Positions 1 through 8,722 of a stretch of DNA of 64,000 nucleotides are shown here, piece by piece. Below the pieces are notes generated by a model, which was not told where the DNA came from, made no database searches, and saw only the letters and a program-made list of their open reading frames with translations. Numbering within the stretch: position 1 is the first letter of the stretch; every line of letters begins with the position of its first letter. The position numbers and the translations under genes were made by a program. This stretch comes from Chitinophagaceae bacterium (GTDB lineage Bacteria; Bacteroidota; Bacteroidia; Chitinophagales; Chitinophagaceae), in contig JADJPV010000001.1 of the NCBI GenBank assembly GCA_016713085.1, positions 186,001 to 250,000 of the forward strand, given 5' to 3'.

Positions 1-3000
1 CGAACAAAACTTCCGTCTTCTATCCAGCGTGATGAAAATGTTTTACCTGCATCTCTGGCTAACCCACTTGTAAGAGCTGAGCTGAACACATTCCTGCCAG
101 GCAGGTTACTCAGGTAACTCATGTTGGCAGCAGTAAGGTTGAATACATCATTTCCAACTGAACCTCTGAACAAAAAGTTCATTGTCCACTGTTTATATCT
201 GAGTGTATTACCGAAACCGAATATGAACTTTGGTTGTGCACTGCCAATGATTGTATCGGCACCGGCAACAAATGTTTCCTTACCACCTTTAATACCTGTA
301 AAACGTGGACCCCAGAAAGTTCCCAAAGGCTGACCGGGTATAATAAGCTGTGCAAATTTGCCCAACGATACAGTTCCCTGTAATGGAGCCATCTGGATAT
401 TTGTACCACTGAACTGTTCATTTGATAAACTCAGCACTTTGTTTTTGTTAAAACTGATGTTGAAATTTGATTCCCATTTGAACTCTGTTTTATCCATGAC
501 TTTTCCATTGATCTCGATTTCAATACCCTTGTTCTGCACACTGCCAACGTTTGCCAGCTGTGTACTTACTGCGGTTGGTGAAGGAACCGGTATTCTCAGC
601 AACAGGTCAGTTGTTTTCTTTACATAATAATCAATTGTACCACGAAGTCTTCCTTCAAACAATGAGTAATCAATACCGGCATCAAACTGTGCGGTTTGTT
701 CCCATTTTAAATTCGGGTTGGCATATTGCTGTGGTAATACAGTAGTGATACGTTGTCCGCCAACAATATATCCTGCAGAAGTTGCACCCAGTGTTTGCTG
801 TGAAGCTAGGTTTCCAATTTCCTGGTTACCTGTAACGCCATAGCTTACACGAAATTTGAGATCTGATATGGCTTTTACATGAAAGAATTTTTCTCTTGAA
901 ATTCTCCATGCAGCTGAACCTGATGGGAACATACCCCATTTGTTACCTGATCCAAAACGGCTTGAACCATCACGACGGATTGTTCCAGTTAAAAGAAACC
1001 TGTCGTCATAATTATAGTTGGCCCTTCCATAAAAAGAGATCAACGTGTTGGTTACCTTAAATGTATTTACACTTGTAATGGAACTTGCTGCCTGGAGACT
1101 GTACCATTTGAATTCATCAGACAGAAATCCGGTTGCAGTTGTACGGTCGCCTTCATTTACAAAATACTGCCATGAATAACCAGCCATTGCTTCCACTCCA
1201 TGTTTATCAAAATGCTGATTGTATTTCACAACTGTTTCAAGCAGTTTACTGTAGTCTTCCAGTTTCTGCACACTTGCATATCCGTTAGTTCCTCTGCCAA
1301 TCAGGTTGTTTTTACTGATATAGGAGTTACGGTTAATGTTCTGGTTGGTATAACCAAGGTTTACATTAACACTTAACGGTTCGATAATTTTTAGAGTAGT
1401 AGAAAAGTTACCGAGAAAACGGTTATTGGTTAACTGATCCAGTATCTGGTCAGAATAAGAAACCGGGTTCACCCTGTAAGGTGCAACGAAATTGTAATTA
1501 CCGTTTGCATCATAAACAGGATATGTTGGATTGAACACCATTGCTTCGTAGTTCATGCTTGTTCCGAACTCACTGCCCACTGTATTTGATACAGGTGCCT
1601 GTTTGGAAAAAGTTTGACCATAGTTCACACGCATATCAAATGTGAGCCTGTCGTTGAGCTCAGAGTGATTGATATTGATGCGCAAATTCGTACGCTTAAG
1701 ATTTGAAGCAAGCATTACACCCTGCTGGTCGCCAAAACCAAGTGATGCACGATAAACTGTTTTATTTATTCCACCTGACATAGAGAGATAATGATCCTGT
1801 GAAAATCCTGTTCTGTAAATCTTATCCTGCCAATCGGTGTTTGCACCTTTATCATCAATGGCTAATCCAAGAGAAGCTACTCCTTTACGATATTCGTCAG
1901 CAGAAAGAACATCATACGTCTTTGCAATTTTTGAAACTGCAACAGATGATCCAACGGTAATTTTTGCTTTGCCTGTTGTACCTTTTTTTGTTGTAACAAC
2001 AATTACACCATTGGCAGCCCGTGAACCATAGATGGCTGTTGCAGAAGCATCCTTTAAAACTGTTATTGATTCAATATCATCAGGGTTCAAAGTCATAAGA
2101 GGGTTGGTAGGTTCTTCGTCAAACACATCAATACCGTAGTTGTTGATGTTTGCCTGCCCCACACCTGCACTGTTGGAAATAGGTACTCCATCAATAACGT
2201 ATAAAGGATCATTGGATGAAGTGAGTGAAGTGCCTCCCCTAACTCGTACTGTATTAGAACCTCCGGGCTTACCACTGTTTTTTGCAATGTTAACACCAGC
2301 CAGTTTTCCCTGGATACTTTGTTGTGCACTCATTACCATTCCCTGGTTGAAATCTTTATTGCTTACAGCTGAGATGGCCCCTGTTAGATCTTTCTGGCGT
2401 TGTGTACCATAACCCACCACCACAATTTCTTCGGTAACTACAGGTTTAAGAATTAAGGTTACGGTGAGGAAATCGCCATTACCAATATTAACTTCCGCAT
2501 CTCGATAACCTACAGAACTTACAATCAATATCTTTTTTCCTTCAGGAACAGAAATTGAAAAATCTCCATTTGTTCCGCTTGTAGTTCCCGTATTTGTACC
2601 TTTTACAGTAATGGAAGCTGAAGCAAGCGGCTCTCCTTTTTCATTTATTACACGCCCCTTTACATCAATAGCAGGAGGCGGAGGAGGAATAACAGGTGGC
2701 AATGGTGCCGGTTCATTAGAAATAACCGGGACCTTTTCTTTAACAACAATAATTTTACCTACAATCGACCATGTAAAAGGTTGATTTTTGAAGCAAAGAT
2801 CAAGCACCTCTGTTAATGGCTGATTGTTGACAACAATCGTAATTTTTTGCCCATTGTCAAGCAGCTTTGTTTCATACCAAAAGTCATAGCCGGTCTGTCG
2901 TTTGATCGATTTAAAAACCTTCTCAAGCGAAACATTTTTTTCAGACAAGCTGACGTTTTGAGCGTCACTCCTGGCACTTACCTGCAGACAAAAAGCCAAT

Positions 3001-3023
3001 AAAATAAAAGCAGTCAGTTTCAT
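1..3023 (-). CDS. SusC/RagA-family TonB-dependent receptor with STN domain, C-terminus cut by the window edge
   Basis: Outer-membrane importer that, with a SusD lipoprotein, moves oligosaccharides into the periplasm under TonB control. My reading from an ATG at 3021-3023 stays open to base 1, about 1007 codons, so only the last part of the barrel is missing. Order: signal peptide (MKLTAFILLAFCLQ..), an STN (secretin/TonB short N-terminal) domain at about residues 25-95, a proline-rich linker, a CarboxypepD_reg-like beta-sandwich with GYGTQ at its end, the plug (VIDGVPISNS near 275; SITVLKDASATAIYGSRAANG), then beta-barrel strands. The STN domain is what FecR-type anti-sigma factors contact, and a FecR and an ECF sigma gene lie directly upstream on the same strand. 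A SusD would be expected beyond the left edge. The substrate cannot be told from sequence. Confidence 0.93.
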   Translation of the reverse strand, partial: MKLTAFILLAFCLQVSARSDAQNVSLSEKNVSLEKVFKSIKRQTGYDFWYETKLLDNGQKITIVVNNQPLTEVLDLCFKNQPFTWSIVGKIIVVKEKVPVISNEPAPLPPVIPPPPPAIDVKGRVINEKGEPLASASITVKGTNTGTTSGTNGDFSISVPEGKKILIVSSVGYRDAEVNIGNGDFLTVTLILKPVVTEEIVVVGYGTQRQKDLTGAISAVSNKDFNQGMVMSAQQSIQGKLAGVNIAKNSGKPGGSNTVRVRGGTSLTSSNDPLYVIDGVPISNSAGVGQANINNYGIDVFDEEPTNPLMTLNPDDIESITVLKDASATAIYGSRAANGVIVVTTKKGTTGKAKITVGSSVAVSKIAKTYDVLSADEYRKGVASLGLAIDDKGANTDWQDKIYRTGFSQDHYLSMSGGINKTVYRASLGFGDQQGVMLASNLKRTNLRININHSELNDRLTFDMRVNYGQTFSKQAPVSNTVGSEFGTSMNYEAMVFNPTYPVYDANGNYNFVAPYRVNPVSYSDQILDQLTNNRFLGNFSTTLKIIEPLSVNVNLGYTNQNINRNSYISKNNLIGRGTNGYASVQKLEDYSKLLETVVKYNQHFDKHGVEAMAGYSWQYFVNEGDRTTATGFLSDEFKWYSLQAASSITSVNTFKVTNTLISFYGRANYNYDDRFLLTGTIRRDGSSRFGSGNKWGMFPSGSAAWRISREKFFHVKAISDLKFRVSYGVTGNQEIGNLASQQTLGATSAGYIVGGQRITTVLPQQYANPNLKWEQTAQFDAGIDYSLFEGRLRGTIDYYVKKTTDLLLRIPVPSPTAVSTQLANVGSVQNKGIEIEINGKVMDKTEFKWESNFNISFNKNKVLSLSNEQFSGTNIQMAPLQGTVSLGKFAQLIIPGQPLGTFWGPRFTGIKGGKETFVAGADTIIGSAQPKFIFGFGNTLRYKQWTMNFLFRGSVGNDVFNLTAANMSYLSNLPGRNVFSSALTSGLARDAGKTFSSRWIEDGSFV

Positions 3024-3045
3024 AATCAGCAAAGTTTTGGTTAAA

Positions 3046-3068
3046 CCCCGGGAACTGCGATGCCGGGG
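3046..3068 (-). promoter_or_regulatory. GC-rich hairpin in the SusC leader
   Basis: An inverted repeat with arms CCCCGG (3046-3051) and CCGGGG (3063-3068) lies 22 bases before the SusC start codon, in the 228-base spacer after fecR. In an AT-rich background it is conspicuous. It could be an mRNA processing or stabilising structure, or a weak attenuator. No clear U-tract terminator follows. Confidence 0.35.
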
Positions 3069-3251
3069 CAAAACGGAAGCAAACAATTTCATACTTTTGT
3101 TCAGTTTGGGTTAAACAATAAAAGATCCTACACGATTGTATTACTGGGTAACCTGAATTCTTTCCGCTCCGGCTGCAACCCGGGGCGGTTTTTATTTTGG
3201 CAGATATGCCCGGTAATTAAGTTTTTTTCATTGGTAAACAACTGTCTTTTC

Positions 3252-4436
3252 TCAGGGTAGTACGATCAGTTTCCGTCCTACAATCCGGAAATGTATATTA
3301 CTCAACTCCAGCACTTTCAGAAATTCTGAAAGGTTGGTGTTTCTTGAAATATCTGCTGTAAATGTTCTGTTGGGAACAGGGCCTGCATATTCAACATCCA
3401 CATTATACCATTTACTCACCTGCCGCATAATCGATTCCAGTCCGGCATTGGTAAAAGCAATCCGCCCGTTTTTCCAGGAAAGTACTTCTTCAATATCAGC
3501 ATGATCACTGATCCTCAGCTTACCCATTCCGGTTGTTTGCGCCTGTTGACCGGGCTTCAAAATTCCGTCGGTCTTTCCATTGATGATTCTTACACTTCCT
3601 TCAACAAGAGTGGTTTTTATATCGGCTTCATCAGCATATGCATTTACATTGAAATGGGTACCAAGTACCTCTACCTGCATATTACCTGTTTTAACTATAA
3701 AAGGTTTCGCTTTATTCTTTGCCACTTCGAAATAAACTTCGCCTGTTATTTCCACACTGCGCACCTTTCCTGTGAAAGCTAACGGAAACCGGATTGAAGA
3801 TGCTGCATTCAGCCAAACATGTGTACCATCTTCCAATGTTAACTGAAACTGGCGCCCACGGGGAGTTTCAACGCTGTTGAATCCAGTATGATTCGCTGTA
3901 TTTCCATCATGGATATAACTGAGCTCACCACCCTGTTTTAATGCCAAAGCATTTCCCTGATGAGACAACATACCATCCTTCATGCTGTCAAGTACGAGTG
4001 AAGTACCATCGGCCAATATTAAAACTGCACCGGTTTGTCCGGGTGCTATGTCAATCTTTACTTTACTTGCTAAGGATTTATCTGCAGGAGAATTACCTGC
4101 ATTTTTACTATTTGAGACAACATAGAAAACAGAAACGAACAGGAGAGTTACAACGGCAGCTGCAACAGCAAAACGACGTAAAACATGCTTTTGTTTCCAA
4201 TAAGGCAAAGCAATTACCGGTCTTTGCTCAAGGATATAGTTGAAAATACGTTCTGATTGCTCCTCACTCATATGAGCATCAGATTTCAGTTCATCCCATT
4301 TTTTTCCAAGGAAAGTTTTGAGTTCTTCATCATACTCACCGGCATTTACAGCAGAATAAAACTCCTGTTCCTCGGCTGCAGACATGCGCAGGGATAAATA
4401 AAGATCAAGTAAATAGTGCAATCGTTCCGTTGTCAT
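3252..4436 (-). CDS. FecR-family anti-sigma factor
   Basis: Inner-membrane regulator that holds the partner ECF sigma factor and relays a signal from the STN domain of the downstream SusC receptor. It has 394 residues. An N-terminal cytoplasmic region of about 80 residues is followed by one membrane segment (about 86-108, FAVAAAVVTLLFVSVFYVV). The periplasmic FecR domain has the family's GRQFQLTLEDGTHVWLNAAS-type motif (about 190-210), then GEVYFEVAKNKAKPFIVKT. The C-terminal DUF4974 region (FTNAGLESIMRQVSKWYNV) is STN-like. It lies 63 bases after the sigma gene and 228 bases before the SusC gene, all on one strand, the usual Bacteroidota order. Confidence 0.93.
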   Translation of the reverse strand: MTTERLHYLLDLYLSLRMSAAEEQEFYSAVNAGEYDEELKTFLGKKWDELKSDAHMSEEQSERIFNYILEQRPVIALPYWKQKHVLRRFAVAAAVVTLLFVSVFYVVSNSKNAGNSPADKSLASKVKIDIAPGQTGAVLILADGTSLVLDSMKDGMLSHQGNALALKQGGELSYIHDGNTANHTGFNSVETPRGRQFQLTLEDGTHVWLNAASSIRFPLAFTGKVRSVEITGEVYFEVAKNKAKPFIVKTGNMQVEVLGTHFNVNAYADEADIKTTLVEGSVRIINGKTDGILKPGQQAQTTGMGKLRISDHADIEEVLSWKNGRIAFTNAGLESIMRQVSKWYNVDVEYAGPVPNRTFTADISRNTNLSEFLKVLELSNIHFRIVGRKLIVLP

Positions 4437-4499
4437 AGATAAGTTGGAGCTGAATTATGGCATTCCGTTCTATGCAGACAACTGACAGTAAAAAGAGGG

Positions 4500-5108
4500 T
4501 TAGATATTTTTAAAAAAAAGTTTGCAGATGCAGAGAACCAGAAAACCTGCGGCAGAATAACTCTCCATGTAATGACGCATTTTGCGCAGGGCGTTAGTCA
4601 GGTGTGCCTTAACTGTATTCTGTGAAATATTCAGAGCTCTGGCAATTTCTTCTTTCCTGAGTCCCTGTTCTTTATTGAGACGATATACGATTTGCTCCTT
4701 GGGTGTAAGTTGCGCAGATGCTTCTCTTAGTTTTAATAATAAATCCCGCTGTTCAACTCTTTGCTCAATAGAAACAACATCAGCACCATCATATTGTTCC
4801 GGTTGAAGCCCGATGATACATTTTTCCCTTGCTGTTTTTTTTAACTGATTAAAACAAAGATTACGGGCAACTGTTATGATCCATGCTTCAAGGTTTTCAA
4901 GTTCTTTTAATTTTTCCCTGTGCAGCCACAATTTCAAAAAAACTTCCTGGGTAATATCTTCAGCCATGCAAACTGAATGAGTAATGCGGAGTGAATAGGC
5001 ATATACTGAATCATGATAGCGGGAAAAAAGTTCCCTGAATGCACCGGCATTTCCATGAGCAACGTTTTGCAGCAGCTCATAATTATCATATGGAGATGTA
5101 GAAAGCAT
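4500..5108 (-). CDS. ECF RNA polymerase sigma factor (FecI-like)
   Basis: Extracytoplasmic-function sigma-70 factor expected to transcribe the downstream fecR-susC genes when the cognate glycan is sensed. It has 202 residues. Region 2 (about 22-90) includes the EDITQEVFLKLW segment, and region 4 (about 130-185) is a helix-turn-helix, with LTPKEQIVYRLNKEQGLRKE followed by IARALNISQNTVKAHL. A hydrophobic, Cys-containing tail (GFLVLCICKLFF) is common in the Bacteroides expansion family of these sigma factors. It starts the sigma, anti-sigma, STN-SusC module. The start ATG at 5106-5108 is the first in frame and gives a normal family length. Confidence 0.93.
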   Translation of the reverse strand: MLSTSPYDNYELLQNVAHGNAGAFRELFSRYHDSVYAYSLRITHSVCMAEDITQEVFLKLWLHREKLKELENLEAWIITVARNLCFNQLKKTAREKCIIGLQPEQYDGADVVSIEQRVEQRDLLLKLREASAQLTPKEQIVYRLNKEQGLRKEEIARALNISQNTVKAHLTNALRKMRHYMESYSAAGFLVLCICKLFFKNI

Positions 5109-5401
5109 GGTTATACAGCAATATCGTTATCGGCTAACACAAACACCGCCTGTACTCAGTATAGAAACAAATGATGTTCATGTAATTCACAAACAAAATT
5201 AATTCACAGCAGGCAAAATTGTCTGGTTAACAGAACAAGACTAAACATATTTTGCCGAAATGCACATTTTTGTTCCTTTCTTAATTTACGCAATCGTTCC
5301 CGTGAAAAAGAAGTCAGCCTTATTTCCTGAAAGAAAAGAGACTGTCTGAACTTCAGTCAGATATTAAGACACAGTGATTTTTTTAATATGAAGTTTAGTA
5401 A

Positions 5402-5539
5402 TCAAATAATACCTTCAGCTTGAGTCAGCATCAGTACTTCTGTATAAACCCTGATTACCGGTTCTGTACCCGAGCTGCGAAGATGCAACCAGTTCTTTTC
5501 CATTTCAATTTTCAACCCCACTTCTGTGTTTAATTGCAT
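5402..5539 (-). pseudogene. C-terminal remnant of a phosphoglucosamine/phosphohexose mutase
   Basis: A 45-codon reading frame encodes only the end of the fourth domain of the alpha-D-phosphohexomutase family. The tell-tale block is NTEVGLKIEMEKNWLHLRSS followed by GTEPVIRVYTE. In complete enzymes the R-S-x-T-E-P loop binds the substrate phosphate. Everything upstream (catalytic serine and metal loop) is gone: the preceding in-frame codon is a stop, and 56 bases further on the MFS transporter gene begins. This is a deletion scar, presumably left when the glycan genes arrived or were rearranged. The remaining bases from 5109 to 5595 show nothing else I can support except the likely promoter region of the sigma gene. 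Confidence 0.8.
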
Positions 5540-5595
5540 TTACTTTATTACTCCGGTATCTTTAGTGCATTCTTTTACATCAGCCCCATTTATCG

Positions 5596-6891
5596 TTAAG
5601 CTGTTTTGGTTTGTACGGATGAAACAGTTTCCCCAGCTGCAAATCCCTTTACTGCGTAATAAAGAATATACAGGTAACAGGGAATCATTAATGCACAGAA
5701 TACGAGTTGAAAATTGTAATGCTCTTTTAAACTTGCAAAAGCTTTGGGAATTAAAGCCCCGCCGGCAATACCCATTATAAGAAGGGCAGAGCCTTTTTCT
5801 GTAAACTTTCCAAGCCCGCTGATAGCAAGCGGAAAAATTGCCGGCCACATGAGGGCATTCGCCAGGCCGAGAGCGGCTACAAATCCAACCGACAGGTATC
5901 CGCTGGTAACATATGCAGCCAGTGTAAAAATGATTCCAAGAATGGCTGATATTTTTAGTGCAGCCTGTTGCGTAAGATATTTAGGTATAGTGAATAACCC
6001 TATCACATAACCCAGTAGCATGGCCCCCAGAGTAAACGACGTAAAGTACTTTGTGTAATCAGTAGAAATGCCAAATCCTTTACCATAAGTGCCGATGGCA
6101 TCACCCGCCATTACTTCTACTCCCACATAAAAAAATATACAAACAGCACCAAGTAATAAATGAGGAAACTGGAAAAGACTGCTTTTTTCTTTTGTTGCAT
6201 CGCTTCCTGCAGCCTGTACATTTGCTTCGGCAGCCTTTATTTCCGGCAAAGAAGATTTTAAAATCCAAAAGCCCAGCAGCACTAATGCCGCTGCCATGAT
6301 AACATAAGGCGTATAAATTTTTGAAGCAAATTCATTCAGGATAGAGTCTTTTACCTGCTGATCATTTGTTGCTTTCACTTTTTCTTCCAGTCCATTTATA
6401 CCTTTTAATACAAATGCACTCAGTACAATCGGGCTGATGATACCTGCTACTTTATTACAAATACCTACAATACTGATGCGCTGTGCAGCACTTTCAATAG
6501 GGCCAATAATACTGATGTATGGATTAGATGCTGTTTGTAACAGGGATAAACCGGATCCAATTATAAAAAGCCCCAGCAAACACATCGGGTAATTTCTATG
6601 CGTAGCATATTGCCCGAAAAGAAAAGTGCCAATAGCCATAACGATCAATGCCATGGCCATTCCCTTCTTCATACCTGTTTTTTCCAACACCCAGGAAGAC
6701 GGGAATGCAAGAAAAAAATAGGCCATATAGAAAGCGGTAGTTACCAAAAATGCTTTTGAATCAGTGTCTAACCCGAAAGCCAGCTTCACATAAGTAATCA
6801 GCGGGCCGTTAAGCCAGGTAACAAAACCAAAAACAAAAAATAAAATGCCAATGATAACAATAGCATACCGGTTATTCTGTTTGTCCTGCAT
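5596..6891 (-). CDS. Sugar MFS transporter, FHS (fucose/glucose-galactose:H+ symporter) type
   Basis: Inner-membrane proton symporter of the FucP/GluP group, predicted to carry a monosaccharide released by the neighbouring enzymes into the cytoplasm. It has 431 residues and about 12 membrane segments. Family marks include FFVFGFVTWLNGPLI in the first helix, AYFFLAFPSSWVLEKTGMKK and GLSLLQTASNPYI in helices 2-5, and GIAGGALIPKAFASLKE near the C-terminus. It is divergent from the GH109 gene, with two LacI-type operators in the shared intergenic region. That context argues for an N-acetylhexosamine, probably GalNAc or GlcNAc, as substrate. The exact sugar is an inference; FHS members vary. Confidence 0.9.
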   Translation of the reverse strand: MQDKQNNRYAIVIIGILFFVFGFVTWLNGPLITYVKLAFGLDTDSKAFLVTTAFYMAYFFLAFPSSWVLEKTGMKKGMAMALIVMAIGTFLFGQYATHRNYPMCLLGLFIIGSGLSLLQTASNPYISIIGPIESAAQRISIVGICNKVAGIISPIVLSAFVLKGINGLEEKVKATNDQQVKDSILNEFASKIYTPYVIMAAALVLLGFWILKSSLPEIKAAEANVQAAGSDATKEKSSLFQFPHLLLGAVCIFFYVGVEVMAGDAIGTYGKGFGISTDYTKYFTSFTLGAMLLGYVIGLFTIPKYLTQQAALKISAILGIIFTLAAYVTSGYLSVGFVAALGLANALMWPAIFPLAISGLGKFTEKGSALLIMGIAGGALIPKAFASLKEHYNFQLVFCALMIPCYLYILYYAVKGFAAGETVSSVQTKTA

Positions 6892-6960
6892 AGAAACTTT
6901 TTAAAATATGAATCGGGAAAGTACAAAGACTATCTGTTAATAAACACAACAGGGCTTAGT

Positions 6961-6997
6961 AAAACGTTTGCGTAATATTTATTTCAACAAGCGTTTG
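6961..6997. promoter_or_regulatory. Tandem LacI-family operators between the MFS and GH109 genes
   Basis: Two near-identical 18-base blocks, AAACGTTTGCGTAATATT (6962-6979) and AAGCGTTTGCGTAATATT (6989-7006), lie 27 bases apart. Each contains a CAARCGYTTG-type core, at 6961-6970 (first base A instead of C) and 6988-6997. They sit upstream of the GH109 -7 box and behind the divergent transporter gene. The same core occurs before three other promoters of the locus, including that of the LacI gene. Confidence 0.78.
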
Positions 6998-7023
6998 CGT
7001 AATATTCGTACCGGGTATTACTA

Positions 7024-7031
7024 TAAGTTTG
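7024..7031 (+). promoter_or_regulatory. -7 box of the GH109 promoter
   Basis: TAAGTTTG matches the Bacteroidota -7 consensus TAnnTTTG exactly and lies 19 bases before the ATG at 7050. This supports 7050 rather than the upstream TTG at 7029 as the start, since the TTG falls inside the promoter box. Confidence 0.6.
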
Positions 7032-7049
7032 AAGTGCAAAAATTACTTT

Positions 7050-8438
7050 ATGACAATCCACTATGACCGTCGAAAATTTTTAAAACAAACTGCACTGGCC
7101 GGTGCAGGCATAGCTTTTCTTCAATCCCCATTAAGCGTTTTCGCTGCTGAACAGCAAACGAAAGTAAGGATAGGCATGATTGCAATTGGATTACGTGGTC
7201 AGCTTCACTTATCAGAAATGCTGAAACGGGATGATGTGGAAGTAATTGCAATGGCTGATCCGGATAAACAAATGATGGCAATGGCACAGGCCATTGTAAA
7301 ACAGTTTGGGAAAAAAGCGCCTGTTGAATACAGCAATGGCAAGACTGATTACAAAAATCTTTTGAAACGGGATGATATTGATGCAGTAATTATTGCTTCA
7401 CCATGGGAGTGGCATTTACCGCAGGGAATCGATGCCATGAATGCCGGAAAGATAGTGGGCATGGAAGTTTGTGGTGCAATGAAACTGCAGGATTGCTGGG
7501 ATTTTGTTAATGTATCTGAAAAAACAAAAATGCCCATCATGCCATTAGAAAACGTTTGTTACCGCAGGGATATAATGGCCGTGCACAATATGGTAACCAA
7601 AGGAATGTTTGGTGAAGTATTACATCTGCAGGGTGGTTACCAGCATGATTTGCGTGGGGTTTTATTTAATGATGGCTTTACTCCGTATAATTCAGGTGCA
7701 GAGTTTGGCGATAAAGGTTACAGCGAAGCAAAATGGCGTACGCAACATTATATAAATCGAAATGGTGAAAATTATCCAACACACAGTTTAGGGCCTGCAG
7801 CTGTAATGATTGATATTAACCGGGGAAATCGCTTAACAAAACTGTCTTCCATTGCAACCAAATCAAGAGGACTGAACCGTTATATTATTAATCACCCAAA
7901 AGGTGGAGCTAATCATCCCAATGCAAAAATTAAATTTAAACAGGGTGACATTGTAACTACACAATTACAAACAGCCAATGGAGAAACTATTGTGCTGACA
8001 TTGGATACATCCTCTCCCCGGCCTTACAATTTAGGGTTTCGGGTGCAGGGTACAAATGGCATTTGGCAGGATCACCACGAAGGTGAATTTGACAAAGGGA
8101 TGATACATATTGATCAGCTTAGTGAAAAACATGTGTGGGATAATCCACAAAAATTCATGGAAGCACATGATCATCCTTTATGGAAACGCTATGAAAAAGA
8201 TGCAGTTAACAGCGGACATGGCGGGATGGATTTTTTTGTTGATAACGCTTTTATTGAATGTATAAAACGAAAAGTTCAATTCCCTTTAGATGTGTACGAC
8301 CTGGCAACCTGGTATGCAGTTACACCACTAAGTGAGAAATCGATAGCAGAAGGTGGCTCATTACAAAGCATACCTGATTTTACGAGAGGCAAATGGGCTG
8401 CACGTAAACCCGTTTTTGGGCTGACAAGTGAGTATTAA
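7050..8438 (+). CDS. GH109-family glycosidase (alpha-N-acetylgalactosaminidase-like), Gfo/Idh/MocA fold, Tat-exported
   Basis: NAD-dependent glycosidase that removes terminal N-acetylgalactosamine by an oxidation-elimination mechanism. It has 462 residues. An N-terminal Tat signal (RRKFLKQTALAGAGIAFLQ) suggests it is folded with its cofactor and exported to the periplasm. The Rossmann domain follows (KVRIGMIAIGLRGQLHL, then VIAMADPD). Family-specific blocks are ASPWEWHLPQGIDAMNAGK, GMEVCGAMKLQDCW (about 137), PLENVCYRRDIMAV (about 165) and NYPTHSLGPAAVMIDINRGN (about 241). These Glu, Tyr and His blocks correspond to the active site described for the Elizabethkingia enzyme. The ATG at 7050 follows a good -7 box. 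A terminator comes 52 bases after the stop, so it is monocistronic. Family members include alpha and beta specificities. Confidence 0.9.
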   Translation: MTIHYDRRKFLKQTALAGAGIAFLQSPLSVFAAEQQTKVRIGMIAIGLRGQLHLSEMLKRDDVEVIAMADPDKQMMAMAQAIVKQFGKKAPVEYSNGKTDYKNLLKRDDIDAVIIASPWEWHLPQGIDAMNAGKIVGMEVCGAMKLQDCWDFVNVSEKTKMPIMPLENVCYRRDIMAVHNMVTKGMFGEVLHLQGGYQHDLRGVLFNDGFTPYNSGAEFGDKGYSEAKWRTQHYINRNGENYPTHSLGPAAVMIDINRGNRLTKLSSIATKSRGLNRYIINHPKGGANHPNAKIKFKQGDIVTTQLQTANGETIVLTLDTSSPRPYNLGFRVQGTNGIWQDHHEGEFDKGMIHIDQLSEKHVWDNPQKFMEAHDHPLWKRYEKDAVNSGHGGMDFFVDNAFIECIKRKVQFPLDVYDLATWYAVTPLSEKSIAEGGSLQSIPDFTRGKWAARKPVFGLTSEY

Positions 8439-8489
8439 TCATCTGTAAGCAGTCATGTATCATATAGCAATCAAAGTTGAACAACAAAA

Positions 8490-8516
8490 CCGGTATTTCT
8501 ATACCGGATTTTTTTT
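8490..8516 (+). terminator. Rho-independent terminator of the GH109 gene
   Basis: A perfect 7-bp stem, CCGGTAT (8490-8496) and ATACCGG (8501-8507), with a TTCT loop is followed by A then eight T. It lies 52 bases after the GH109 stop. The remaining bases up to the kinase gene at 8723 show no feature I can support. Confidence 0.85.
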
Positions 8517-8722
8517 GCAGCAAAGCTAAAAAAATTGTGTTTTATTCCAGAGTAGTGACAGTCGTGAATTCAGGATAGGAGCTGAATACAGAAATAGTTC
8601 CTCCTCAGCGTTGTATATTAACTTGGCTTACTTAAATATGCTGCGATGAGGGTTTTTGTGAGATGCACTTACTAAAGCAGGCTTTCGTATGCTTATTGAA
8701 AAAAGTAAGTACCAGAAGATGA

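Noticed and set aside
5540..5848. Minus-strand frame of 102 residues over the end of the MFS gene
   Set aside because: It is an out-of-frame shadow of the transporter with no recognisable domain; only the short tail after it encodes the mutase remnant.
7029..7049. Upstream TTG start for the GH109 gene, adding seven residues
   Set aside because: It overlaps the TAAGTTTG promoter box; the ATG at 7050 directly precedes a Tat signal.
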